Assembly (NCBI RefSeq): GCF_900007165.1
Contig: NZ_CYGY02000025.1
Coordinates: 1 to 64,000, forward strand
From: Paraburkholderia piptadeniae
Lineage (GTDB): Bacteria; Pseudomonadota; Gammaproteobacteria; Burkholderiales; Burkholderiaceae
Reading direction: 5' to 3'
Length of the DNA: 64,000 nt
Both the position numbers and the translations under genes were made by a program. The notes beneath the pieces were generated by a model. It worked only from the letters and a program-made list of their open reading frames with translations. It had not been told where the DNA came from and searched no databases. Below, piece by piece: positions 52,978 to 61,658 of the stretch; position 1 is the stretch's first letter; every line of letters begins with the position of its first letter.

Positions 52978-53952
52978 TCAGAAGTCGTAGACGAGAAAGC
53001 CCATGCCGCAGATCCATTCGACGCAGGGCTGATAGCCCAGCACGCGCGCCCGTCGTCCGCCCGCTGCGCCCATCGTCACGGTCCAGTTGAGAATTTCCAG
53101 GCCGCCGTGGCCGCCCTGCGATTCGATCTCGTCGTTCGTGAGCCCCGTGATGAAACCGACGTCGCCGCGCGCGTAGGCATCGAGGATCGCCCGATCCCAG
53201 CGTTCGTTGACGAGCGGCACCTTGCTCGTGCGCGCCATCTCGATCTCGTAGGCGCCGAGGTCGGTCATCAGGTTGGGGTCGGTCGCGAGCACGGCGCGGC
53301 CTTCCGTCTGAAATCGCTTCATGCGCGTCAGAAAGCCTTGCTGATCTTCCGGACGGTCGCGCCAGAAAGGCGGCCAGTGCGACAACCCGCCCGTTGCCAG
53401 CACAGCGACGCGCCGGTTTCCGGGCATTGCGGCAATCGCTTCACGCAATGCTTCGCCGAATGCATAGGCTCGCCGCGTCGTCGCCACGGGCGCGCTGAAC
53501 ACGTTGACGAATACGGGCACGATCGGGATGTCGGCTTCGGGGCGGATGAACTGGATCGGGACCATCAGGTTGTTGCCGTATTCGATCTCGCCCATGCGCG
53601 CCACGTCGAAGCCGCGCCCGACCATCTCGCGCAACAGCCACTCGGCTTCGCGCGGCGCGCCGCCGAACACCGTCTGGCGCATGAGACGCAGCGCCTCGAG
53701 CCAGTACGCGGCAGGGCCGACATGCTGTTCCGCCACGCCGATCGCGAACACGGGCATCAGGTTGCGATAAAGGTTCTCGAAATGATCGTCGAGGATCGCG
53801 ACGATCAGATCGGGCCTCGCGGCTTCCAGATATGAGGCGATTTCGTCGACGGCGCGCTGCATGTCGCGCTGCATCTCGACGGGCGGATGATCGGGCCAGC
53901 CGAGCATTCCCGGCGCGTGCGACATGCTGATAGCGGCAACCAGCTCGGACAT
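52978..53952 (-). CDS. LigB-type (class III) extradiol ring-cleavage dioxygenase
   Basis: The 324-residue protein resembles the LigB/MhpB catalytic chain: SMSHAPGMLGWPDHPP (first iron histidine), ILDDHFENLYRN, VPVFVNVFSAP, VLATGGLSHWPP (active-site histidine) and VNERWDRAILDAYARGD. It opens catechol-type rings with Fe(II), as in protocatechuate 4,5- or 2-aminophenol 1,6-dioxygenases. No separate small subunit (LigA) is seen. It lies upstream of the set 1 Rieske genes. Its class is unrelated to the VOC dioxygenase at 40936. Confidence 0.83.
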   Translation of the reverse strand: MSELVAAISMSHAPGMLGWPDHPPVEMQRDMQRAVDEIASYLEAARPDLIVAILDDHFENLYRNLMPVFAIGVAEQHVGPAAYWLEALRLMRQTVFGGAPREAEWLLREMVGRGFDVARMGEIEYGNNLMVPIQFIRPEADIPIVPVFVNVFSAPVATTRRAYAFGEALREAIAAMPGNRRVAVLATGGLSHWPPFWRDRPEDQQGFLTRMKRFQTEGRAVLATDPNLMTDLGAYEIEMARTSKVPLVNERWDRAILDAYARGDVGFITGLTNDEIESQGGHGGLEILNWTVTMGAAGGRRARVLGYQPCVEWICGMGFLVYDF

Positions 53953-53973
53953 CGAACTCCTCCCTTGATGCGC

Positions 53974-54813
53974 TCAGATCTCGCGCTCGAACTGCACGAC
54001 GCTGCTGAACGCGCTTCGCACCAGTGCGCAGATTTTTTGCGGATGCTCGACCGATGGCGCATGCCCGCAGCGGGCAATGAGCGCGAGGTCGCTGTGCAGA
54101 ATGTGCTGGGCGAGCCGCATCGACGTTTCTTCTGCGGGACATGCCAGATCGTCGCGGCCATGCACGAAGGTGTAGGGCACCTTGATACGCGCGAGTTCTT
54201 CGGCGGAAATCTCCCAGGTGTCGGCGAGCGCCTGCGAAGGATCGAACATGCGCGTGAAGTAATCGCCGTAGTCACCGTCGGCCAGTACCGCCCAGCGCTT
54301 CGCGAGCAGTTCGTCGTCGAGTCCCGTCGCGTCGTACATGAGGCTTCGCATGCTGACGCGCAAATCGTCGAGCGAGCGCGGATAGGTCCACAGCCGCTGC
54401 AAATGTGCATTCACGGGAAAACGCGTGCCGACCGATCCCGTCGTCATGACGGCCGCCACGCGCGGCTCGCTTGCGGCAAGGCGCAACGACACCGCGCCCG
54501 ACATCGAATGGCCGAACACGGCGACGGGTCCCGTCGGCATCCGCTCGATCAACGCGCGCGCCTGGCGCACCCAGAAGGAGAAATCGAAGTACGGTTCACT
54601 CTGCTTGCGCGCGGAGCGGCCGAAGCCGATCCAGTCCATCGCGAAGACATGAAAGTGCCTGGTGAGAAACGGCAACACCGCTTGAAACGCGCTGGCGATA
54701 GACGCGCCGGGACCGAGGCCGTGCATCAATAGCAGCGGCATCCGGCCCATTCGTCCACCCGTGTAGCCGGCCACTGCATGGCCTTCGAATTCGAACGGCA
54801 AGTCCTCGAGCAT
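53974..54813 (-). CDS. Alpha/beta hydrolase, first gene of the aromatic operon
   Basis: The 279-residue protein has the oxyanion loop LLMHGLGPGAS, strand AMDWIGFGRS, nucleophile elbow VFGHSMSGAVSLRL, acid region VHGRDDLACPAEE and the histidine in IARCGHAPSVEHPQ. It resembles meta-cleavage product hydrolases but could equally be an esterase or amidase that releases the aromatic. It starts the minus-strand operon, divergent from the LysR gene. Confidence 0.8.
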   Translation of the reverse strand: MLEDLPFEFEGHAVAGYTGGRMGRMPLLLMHGLGPGASIASAFQAVLPFLTRHFHVFAMDWIGFGRSARKQSEPYFDFSFWVRQARALIERMPTGPVAVFGHSMSGAVSLRLAASEPRVAAVMTTGSVGTRFPVNAHLQRLWTYPRSLDDLRVSMRSLMYDATGLDDELLAKRWAVLADGDYGDYFTRMFDPSQALADTWEISAEELARIKVPYTFVHGRDDLACPAEETSMRLAQHILHSDLALIARCGHAPSVEHPQKICALVRSAFSSVVQFEREI

Positions 54814-55114
54814 GGGCGCTCCAGCGGTTCTGGTTGAACGTGCAATACTTCTCCGATAAAACTGAATATTGTCTACAGCGGTTCGACCGACTTTGAAGCA
54901 GTGACGAAGGCGTCATGCACGCGGCGCACTCCCGCGTGGCGCGACCGGCGCATGCTGAAGGCGGCTCAGTGCAAACCCCAGGCGCATCGTCTCCACGTGC
55001 GTGCAGCGTTTTTTGGATTCAAAATCGCATCTGCTGGCGCTAGGTTATTGACACATTAAAGTGTCGTCACCCGATCATTTTTCACCCACCGACTGAGAAA
55101 AATTCACCTCCGTT
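54814..55114. promoter_or_regulatory. Divergent control region between the aromatic operon and LysR
   Basis: Two inverted repeats lie on the LysR side. GACAC/GTGTC is at 55050-55054 and 55061-55065 (six-base spacer, overlapping a TTGACA box). ATTTTTC/GAAAAAT is at 55077-55083 and 55097-55103. Both are short, but LysR regulators bind such dyads in divergent promoters. No gene lies in the region. Confidence 0.45.
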
Positions 55115-56095
55115 ATGAGTCGACCGCTTCCTCTGACCGCACTCAAGACATTTGAAGTCGCTGCGCGACTGTTGAGCTTCAAGCGCGCGGCTCAGGAACT
55201 GAACGTGACGCCGACGGCCGTCAGCCATCAGATCCAGAACCTCGAAGAGACGCTCGGAACCAAGCTGTTTCGCCGTCTGCCGGGCGGCCTCGAACTGACT
55301 AGCGCGGGCGAAGTGGCGCTGCCGTGCCTGCAGGAAGGCTTCGGCAAGCTCAAGGAGGCGATCGATCTGATCGGTAATGTGAGCAACGGCGATGTATTGA
55401 CCGTGCTGGCCCCGCCGTCATTCGCGATGCGATGGCTGATGCCGCGCCTGCACCGTTTTGCGATCCACTACCCGGGCATCGATATTCGCGTGTCGACACG
55501 CACGCGTGAGTTCGCGTACCGCTCGCTGGGCGGCGTGCGTCCCGTGCCGACGGATTCGCTGCAGGCATGGTGCGACGAACTCGACGTGGTCGTTGCGTTC
55601 GGTTCGGGCAACTATCCGGGCTTTGCGGTCACGCAGCTTTTTCCACTCACCATTACCGCGCTGTGCTCGCCCCGGCTGCTGGATACGACCCTGCCTCTCG
55701 CGCTCGAAACACTCGGCCAGCATCAGTTGCTGCACGACGACCGCGGCATCATGTATGACCAGCAGTCGTATTGGGACACATGGCTGCAGGCGCAGCAGGT
55801 CAACGACATCGATACGACATCCGGACCGCACTTTTCCCATTCGATACTCGCGCTCGAAGCGGCCGTCGACGGACTCGGCATCACCGTCAGCACGCCGGCT
55901 CTCGCGCGTGAGTCGTTGCAGAACGGCAAGCTCGTCAAGCCGTTTCCGTTCGAGATGCCGCTGAGTTCGAGCTACTACCTGGTTTCAAACGAGAACATGG
56001 CGCGACGCGAAGCGGTTATGGCATTCCGCGATTGGGCTCTCGCCGAAGCGGGTGCCGAACGTGAAGAGCATGCGCGCGCGCTCGAGCGCGTCTAG
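55115..56095 (+). CDS. LysR-family regulator, GcvA-like
   Basis: The 326-residue protein has the LysR HTH in the GcvA style (LPLTALKTFEVAARLLSFKRAAQELNVTPTAVSHQIQNLEETLGTKLFRR). The effector domain contains LTVLAPPSFAMRWLMPRLHRFAIHYPGIDIRVST and a late LEAAVDGLGITVSTPALARE. It is divergent from the aromatic operon and is its most likely activator, although it also adjoins the secreted hydrolase gene by convergent ends. Confidence 0.85.
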   Translation: MSRPLPLTALKTFEVAARLLSFKRAAQELNVTPTAVSHQIQNLEETLGTKLFRRLPGGLELTSAGEVALPCLQEGFGKLKEAIDLIGNVSNGDVLTVLAPPSFAMRWLMPRLHRFAIHYPGIDIRVSTRTREFAYRSLGGVRPVPTDSLQAWCDELDVVVAFGSGNYPGFAVTQLFPLTITALCSPRLLDTTLPLALETLGQHQLLHDDRGIMYDQQSYWDTWLQAQQVNDIDTTSGPHFSHSILALEAAVDGLGITVSTPALARESLQNGKLVKPFPFEMPLSSSYYLVSNENMARREAVMAFRDWALAEAGAEREEHARALERV

Positions 56096-56114
56096 CCGGC
56101 CTGGCGAGCCGGCT
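56094..56114. terminator. Hairpin between convergent genes
   Basis: AGCCGGC (56094-56100) and GCCGGCT (56108-56114) form a perfect seven-base stem with a seven-base loop. It begins at the LysR stop codon and lies in the 56-base gap before the hydrolase gene ending at 56152. The T tract is absent. Confidence 0.5.
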
Positions 56115-56151
56115 GTGCTGCGACGCTGGACGCTGCTCATCGTCGACGCTG

Positions 56152-57489
56152 TTAGCTGTCGAAATACCCGTTCTCGATCGCGCGAAGCCAGATCGGACCG
56201 ATCACCCTCACCTGACGGTTGACGATGCTGTGGTTCAGCCCTTCGACGCGGATCAGAACATGCTTCCCGACATAAGGCTGCATCATCACGCGTGCGGCCT
56301 CCATGGCCTGAGGCGAATACACTTCATCGAGCGTGCCGTTCATGTCCCATACAGGCAGTCCGTGCAACGCGGGCCCCGGCATCGATGTCGCCATGATGTC
56401 GGTGAGGATCTTGTTGAAGCCCGCCTTCTTCTGTTCCGCGGGCAAGAAATCCGCGGAGTAAAGGCGCATCGCATCTTCGGCGAGCGAGCCGGCGTTGTAG
56501 AACATCACGGCATCTTCGACCGCCTTGAAACGCGGCTCTCTGAGATCGCGTTGCCAGCGCGCGTCCTTGTCTTGCGGATCGGCGTGCGTGTTGTAGAACT
56601 CGAAGTCCGCCCGCCCGCGCCCCCTCACTCGAAGCGCCGATTTCTCGTACGGCCAGTCCCACCGGCCCCCGACGGTCGATCCGTAGTAGTACGCGACGCC
56701 AGGCGGCGACGACCCCCAGTTGAGGTAGCCATCGGGTCTGATTCTTTCGGCCAGCGGCCACATGAGCGCGCCGCCCGTGGAAAAGCCCCAGTACAGCAGA
56801 AGCGCATGCTTGCGCTCGCTATCCGGCAACACCTTGCGCAGACCGGCCTCCAGTCCATCGACCATCGCAACGGGTGTGGCCGCAACGATCTCCTTGTAGA
56901 GCTCGGTCCCCGGCTTCGGAAAGCGGACGTATTCGCTTCCGCTGGAACTCGATGTCTTGCCGGCGGGCTGCATCGTGAAGTCGTCCTTCGACCAATAGGA
57001 CGTCTGATGCTGCGAGAAGATCGGCATCCGCTCGTTGAGCGGGATCGATTCCCAGCTTCCCGTCCGATCAGGAGCTAGGAAATTCCAGCGGCCAATCCTG
57101 TTCAGCGCGATGAAGGTGACGCCCCGCTTCGCGAGCCAGACTCCGATGCCTTCCTTTCCCTCGTCGGTCACGATGAAACCGTTGGCGCTGGAGCTGCCTT
57201 CTTCGGTGGCTGCAAGCACGACCTTGCGGCCGTCGTGCAGCAGCGGCTTGTCGGGATCGAGGCGCATCACGACTTGCGTGAACGTCACACCGTTCGACTT
57301 GTAGTCCACATACTCGAGGCGCTTCGTGAAGCCGCTCGTTTCTGGAAAGTCGCGACCTGCAAGAATCTCCTCGACTTCCTTTTCCGGCACCGTGCTTTTG
57401 TCCGCAGGCAGATTCCAGGCGAATGCATGTGCCGCGCCCGTCATCAATGACACCATCAACCATGCTTTCCCAACTGTGCTGACGCCCAT
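56152..57489 (-). CDS. Exported alpha/beta hydrolase
   Basis: The 445-residue protein starts at ATG 57489 behind GGGGAGATCGAAGCG. It has a signal peptide (GKAWLMVSLMTGAAHAFA). The nucleophile elbow is LLYWGFSTGGALMWPLAE (G-x-S-x-G), and a late histidine in VEGLNHSIVNRQ would complete the triad. Repeated motifs outside the elbow do not match a family I can name; a large secreted esterase or amidase is likely. As last gene of the HyuAB/ALDH operon it may release the operon's substrate in the periplasm. Confidence 0.65.
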   Translation of the reverse strand: MGVSTVGKAWLMVSLMTGAAHAFAWNLPADKSTVPEKEVEEILAGRDFPETSGFTKRLEYVDYKSNGVTFTQVVMRLDPDKPLLHDGRKVVLAATEEGSSSANGFIVTDEGKEGIGVWLAKRGVTFIALNRIGRWNFLAPDRTGSWESIPLNERMPIFSQHQTSYWSKDDFTMQPAGKTSSSSGSEYVRFPKPGTELYKEIVAATPVAMVDGLEAGLRKVLPDSERKHALLLYWGFSTGGALMWPLAERIRPDGYLNWGSSPPGVAYYYGSTVGGRWDWPYEKSALRVRGRGRADFEFYNTHADPQDKDARWQRDLREPRFKAVEDAVMFYNAGSLAEDAMRLYSADFLPAEQKKAGFNKILTDIMATSMPGPALHGLPVWDMNGTLDEVYSPQAMEAARVMMQPYVGKHVLIRVEGLNHSIVNRQVRVIGPIWLRAIENGYFDS

Positions 57490-57535
57490 CGCTTCGATCT
57501 CCCCGTGAGAACAACACCATGAACCGCTCGATCCA

Positions 57536-57886
57536 TCAGCAGGCGGCCAACGCAACGATCTCCACGCGGCACTGAGGATCGTTCAATTCCACCTTGCCGC
57601 AGCAGCGCGTCGGCGTTTTTCCGGCGACGACCCACGCGTCCCACACGGCGTTCATCGCGGCGAAGTCGTCCATGGTCTTGAGCCAGATCTGCGCGCTGAG
57701 CAAGCGCTCCTTCGACGTGCCCGCTTCGGCCAACAGCCCGTCGATCTTCGCCAGGACCTGGCGCGTCTGAGCCGCCACGTCGCCCGTGCGGTCGTCGGGC
57801 ACCTGACCCGAGATGTATAGAATGCCGTTGTGAATCAGCGCGCGGCTGCGTCGCGCATTCTGGTCGATGCGCACGATGTCGTTCAT
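57536..57886 (-). CDS. RidA/YjgF-family protein (second copy)
   Basis: The 116-residue protein reads ALIHNGILYISGQVPDDRTGDVAAQTRQVLAKIDGLLAEAGTSKERLLSAQIWLKTMDDFAAMNAVWDAWV and ends CRVEIVALAAC. The conserved arginine is present in CRVEIVAL. It hydrolyses imines or enamines. GAGGAA precedes ATG 57886. It lies between the hydantoinase-type genes and the exported hydrolase gene, and only one other RidA gene is in the window, in the aromatic cluster. Confidence 0.83.
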   Translation of the reverse strand: MNDIVRIDQNARRSRALIHNGILYISGQVPDDRTGDVAAQTRQVLAKIDGLLAEAGTSKERLLSAQIWLKTMDDFAAMNAVWDAWVVAGKTPTRCCGKVELNDPQCRVEIVALAAC

Positions 57887-57932
57887 TGGCGTGTTCCTCG
57901 TGATGGGTGAATGGACAGAATGTCGTGCAACG

Positions 57933-59501
57933 TCACGCGACGGCGCCCCACGCGCCACCGCCCGCTGTCTCCATCAGCACGCGGTCGCCCGCGTCGAGGA
58001 TGCGCGGCTCCGTCGGATCGACGGATTGTCCGTTGACGAGCAGACGCCCAGGCTGGCCCGCGCCGCCGCCCGCAAGTCCGGGCGCCGCCGACTTGAGCTG
58101 CGTCATCAGGAACGAAGCGGTCACGTTGGTTGCGCCGGACAGCAGTTCGTACTCGAAGCTGATCCCGCAGCCGCCGGGATGCCGGCCCGCACCGCCACTG
58201 CCGCGGCGAATCTCGCGGCGCAGCACCCGGATCGGCGCGAGCGACTCCATCATCTCGACGGGCGTGTTACCGAGATTCGCGGGAAAGCTCAGCGCCGAGA
58301 AGCCTTTGCGGCGCGAGTTCGCCCCTTGCCCCGCGTTCAGAAAATTGACGACGGCGAAGCGCTTGCCGCGATATTCGCCCGACATCGTCATCGACGAATT
58401 CGGCGATCCGCCCGCCCATACCTTTTCCGGCAGCACGTCGCCCAGCGCCCGGAACACGCACGCCGGCAACAGGTGTCCGATTGCGCTGCGTCCGCCCGAC
58501 GCGGCCGGATAGGTCGGATTGAGCAGCGAGCCGAGCGGCGCCTGCGTGGTGATCGGCACGAAGCTGCCCTCGTTGTTGGGAATGTCAGGACACAGCAGCG
58601 TCTTGATGCCGTACACGGTATAGGCAAACGTGTAGATCGGCACGACGTTCAGCGCGCGCGGAAGCTGCGCACTGGTGCCCGCGTAGTCGATGTCGATACG
58701 GTCGCCGCTCACTGTCAGTTTGCAATGCAGCTCGATCGGCTTGTCGAACCCATCGTGCAGCACGGTCGATTCGTACACGCCATCGGGAATGCGCCGAATC
58801 GCCTCGCGCATCGCGTTCTCCGAACGCTGCCGCACTTCCGCGCCGAGCGCATCGAGATCCACCGTATCGAGCAGGCCTTGCAGGCGCTCGCCCATCATCC
58901 GGCAAGCCGACACCTGCGCCCAGATGTCGCCCATGCCTTGCTCGGGCGCGCGCACGTTCTGCATGATCATCTCGATCAGGACTTCGTTCGGCCTGCCCTT
59001 GTCGAGCAGTTTCATCATCGGTATCTGCAGCCCTTCCTCGTAGATTTCGCGGCTGCTGTTGCTGCGCAGCTTGCCGCCGATGTCGACGAGGTGCGAGACA
59101 ACAGCCGCGAACGCCACGACGCTTCCATTGCGAAAGATCGGCGTAACCGTGGTGACGTCGTGAATATGGCCCGAGCCTTGCCACGGGTCGTTGGTGATGA
59201 ATACGTCGCCCTCGTGCATCGTCGCAGCGGGATACTTGTCGAGCACGTGACGCACCGTCGCCGGCAGGCAGCCGATGAAGCCGGGCAGACTCATCGTCGA
59301 TTGCGCGAGCGAGCGGCCTTGCGCATCGGTGAGCACGATCGCGAAGTCGTTGCCGTCGCGCACCAGCGTCGAGAAGCAGGTTCGCACGAACGCTGCCGAC
59401 GCTTCATCGACTACGCTGATAAGCCGCTTCCAAAGAATTTCGAGTTCGATCGGATCGAAACTGGCGGTTCGCGAGCACGTCGCCGTAGAGACTTGATTCA
59501 T
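57933..59501 (-). CDS. Hydantoinase B / oxoprolinase-type subunit (HyuB family)
   Basis: The 522-residue protein has HyuB landmarks: FDPIELEILWKRLISVVDEASAAFVRTCFSTLVRDGNDFAIVL, HEGDVFITNDPWQGSGHIHDVTTVTPIF and PLGSLLNPTYPAASGGRS. Its tail GDRVLMETAGGGAWG is the usual HyuB ending. HyuB pairs with HyuA in ATP-dependent opening of lactams or hydantoins, or carboxylation of ketones. It begins at once after hyuA stops (59501/59502), so the two are co-translated. Confidence 0.87.
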   Translation of the reverse strand: MNQVSTATCSRTASFDPIELEILWKRLISVVDEASAAFVRTCFSTLVRDGNDFAIVLTDAQGRSLAQSTMSLPGFIGCLPATVRHVLDKYPAATMHEGDVFITNDPWQGSGHIHDVTTVTPIFRNGSVVAFAAVVSHLVDIGGKLRSNSSREIYEEGLQIPMMKLLDKGRPNEVLIEMIMQNVRAPEQGMGDIWAQVSACRMMGERLQGLLDTVDLDALGAEVRQRSENAMREAIRRIPDGVYESTVLHDGFDKPIELHCKLTVSGDRIDIDYAGTSAQLPRALNVVPIYTFAYTVYGIKTLLCPDIPNNEGSFVPITTQAPLGSLLNPTYPAASGGRSAIGHLLPACVFRALGDVLPEKVWAGGSPNSSMTMSGEYRGKRFAVVNFLNAGQGANSRRKGFSALSFPANLGNTPVEMMESLAPIRVLRREIRRGSGGAGRHPGGCGISFEYELLSGATNVTASFLMTQLKSAAPGLAGGGAGQPGRLLVNGQSVDPTEPRILDAGDRVLMETAGGGAWGAVA

Positions 59502-61658
59502 TTATTCGAATTCCCTGATGGTGATGGACGTCGTGAGATCGGGGAGCACAGTGACGTCCGACGCCACCGCGACAACGATCGTCGATTCGCGCTCTTCGAG
59601 AATCAGTGGCCCTTGCATGGTCCTGCCCGGACGCACCGAATAGCGGTCGTAGACAGGCACTTCGTCGTAACGCCCGCGCAGCGGCAGATAGATCGGGCGT
59701 TTGCCGCGCAGCGCATCACTGTCCTTCACGCGGTCGTCGCCCCATTCGAAGTGGTGCCCCGCCGTGCGCGCCTTGCCCGTCAGACGCCACGTGACCACCT
59801 GAGGCCGGGCATTGGGCACGAGCCGGCCGTACAGCTTTTCGTATTGTTCTTCGAACGAGCTCAGCACCTTTGCACTCGTAGCCTGCGTAACGGCTTCGTA
59901 TGGAATGGAGATGGACACGTCAGCGCCCTGGCCGAAGTAGCGCATCTCCGCACCGATGCGCCATTCGACATCGGTGGCGCCCGCTGAGTCGAGTTCCGCT
60001 TCGCCTTCGCGCCTGAGCTTTTCCAGGTTCGCGGCGACCTGGTCCCACTCGGTGTCCGCGAGCAGTCGAGGACTGGAAAACGCGCGGTCCACACGCGCCG
60101 GCGCGGCCAGCATGCCGAGGCACGACCCTGCGCCCGCTGCAATCGGAATCAGCACGCGCGGGATGCGCAGCTTGCGCGCCACCTCGACGGCATGCACCGG
60201 CCCCGCGCCGCCTGTCGCGACCATCGCGAACTCGCGCGGATCGTGACCGTTCTCCGCAATGTGAATCCGCGCGGCGCTCGCCATGTTCTCGTTGACCATG
60301 TTGTAGATGCCCCACGCGACGTCGGCGGCAGGCATGCGCAATTGCCCCGCGAGGCGCTCCATCGCTGATTGAGCCCGGAACACATTCAGCTCCATCTCGC
60401 CGCCGAGGAAGTTGGTCGGGTTCAGATAGCCAAGCAGCAGGTCGGCGTCCGTGACCGTCGCGTCCGTGCCGCCACGGTCGTAACATGCCGGGCCCGGTAC
60501 GGACCCGGACGACTCGGGTCCGATGTTCAAGAGCCCGAGTCGATTGCAGTGCGCGATCGAGCCACCTCCCGCGCCGATTTCGATCAGCTCGATACTGGGA
60601 ATCAGAATCGGCAGGCCGGAACCGCGCTTGAACCTCTCGACGCGCGCGCACTCGAAGCTGTGCGCCACGGGCGGCTCGCCATCGACGGCCACGCATGCCT
60701 TCGCGGTCGTGCCGCCCATGTCGAATGCGAGCACGCGTTTCACATCGTTCTGGCAAGCGGTGTTGAGCGCCGACAGCACGCCCGCCGCCGGCCCCGATTC
60801 GAGGAGCAGGATCGGCGATTCGGCGCCCGAGCTTGCCGACGTGAAGCCCCCGCTCGATACCATCACGCGCAGCGGGATGCCGTCCTGAATCCGCGCGATG
60901 CGGTTTTCCAGTTCATGCAGATATTCCGCGACGATCGGCTTGACGTATGCGTTGGCGACAGCCGTGGAGGTTCGCTCGAACTCCTTGATCTCGCGTGCAA
61001 GGTCGGAGGACAACGACACCTTCAGCTTCGGCAACGCGTTCTTCAGGGCCGCTTCAATGCGCTTCTCGTTGACGTCGTTCACATACGCATGCAGCAGCGA
61101 TACCGCAACGGAGTCGACGCCGAGCGCGGCGAGATCACCGATCATCGCGTCCAGCGCGGCTTCTGAAAGTGGCGTCAAGGTCTCGCCTTCGGCGTTCAAC
61201 CGTTCGTCGATCTCGACGCGCAGATCGGGCGCCACGAGCGGTGTCGGCAGCACGATGTCCAGATCGTAGATGTCGTAGCGCCATTCGCGCCCGATGTCGA
61301 GCACGTCGCGCATGCCCTTCGTGGTGACGAGCGCGGTCTTCGCGCCCTTGCGTTCGATCAGCGTGTTGGTGATGAGCGTGGTTCCGTGAACGACCTCGCC
61401 GAGTTTCGGAGCCGCCGCACCCAGCGACGCCGACACCTGTTGAAGCAGATTCAGTGCGACGGTCGAAACGGCTTCGCCCGGATCGTTTGGTGTCGTCGGC
61501 GTCTTGCCGACCCAGATGCGACCGAGCGGAGACAGCGTCGCGACGCCGTCGGTGAAAGTGCCTCCGATGTCCACGGCAATGCGCAGGACATTGTTCGCTG
61601 CGATGGATGTGTCCAAGATGTCAGATTCCCGATGTTCAAAGGCCGCCCTGCGGCGCAT
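59502..61658 (-). CDS. Hydantoinase A / oxoprolinase-type ATP-binding subunit (HyuA family)
   Basis: The 718-residue protein has the ASKHA ATPase start VDIGGTFTDGVATLS, the hydantoinase/oxoprolinase N-domain GTTLITNTLIERKGAKTALVTTKG and a second phosphate motif LAFDMGGTTAKACV. IGAGGGSIAHCNRLGLLNIGPESSGSVPGPACYDRGGTDATVTDADLLLGYLNP follows. ATG 61658 shares a base with the upstream dehydrogenase stop (TGATG); the length is normal for HyuA. Members include 5-oxoprolinase, caprolactamase and acetone/acetophenone carboxylases. Which reaction applies here is open. Confidence 0.87.
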   Translation of the reverse strand: MRRRAAFEHRESDILDTSIAANNVLRIAVDIGGTFTDGVATLSPLGRIWVGKTPTTPNDPGEAVSTVALNLLQQVSASLGAAAPKLGEVVHGTTLITNTLIERKGAKTALVTTKGMRDVLDIGREWRYDIYDLDIVLPTPLVAPDLRVEIDERLNAEGETLTPLSEAALDAMIGDLAALGVDSVAVSLLHAYVNDVNEKRIEAALKNALPKLKVSLSSDLAREIKEFERTSTAVANAYVKPIVAEYLHELENRIARIQDGIPLRVMVSSGGFTSASSGAESPILLLESGPAAGVLSALNTACQNDVKRVLAFDMGGTTAKACVAVDGEPPVAHSFECARVERFKRGSGLPILIPSIELIEIGAGGGSIAHCNRLGLLNIGPESSGSVPGPACYDRGGTDATVTDADLLLGYLNPTNFLGGEMELNVFRAQSAMERLAGQLRMPAADVAWGIYNMVNENMASAARIHIAENGHDPREFAMVATGGAGPVHAVEVARKLRIPRVLIPIAAGAGSCLGMLAAPARVDRAFSSPRLLADTEWDQVAANLEKLRREGEAELDSAGATDVEWRIGAEMRYFGQGADVSISIPYEAVTQATSAKVLSSFEEQYEKLYGRLVPNARPQVVTWRLTGKARTAGHHFEWGDDRVKDSDALRGKRPIYLPLRGRYDEVPVYDRYSVRPGRTMQGPLILEERESTIVVAVASDVTVLPDLTTSITIREFE

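Noticed and set aside
51128..52990. A 620-codon plus-strand frame
   Set aside because: It is antisense to the Rieske alpha and beta genes, which have intact metal-ligand motifs.
57867..59987. A 706-codon open frame on the plus strand
   Set aside because: It lies antisense to hyuB and hyuA, has no domain features and is rich in R, H and A, as expected for the complement of a high-GC gene.
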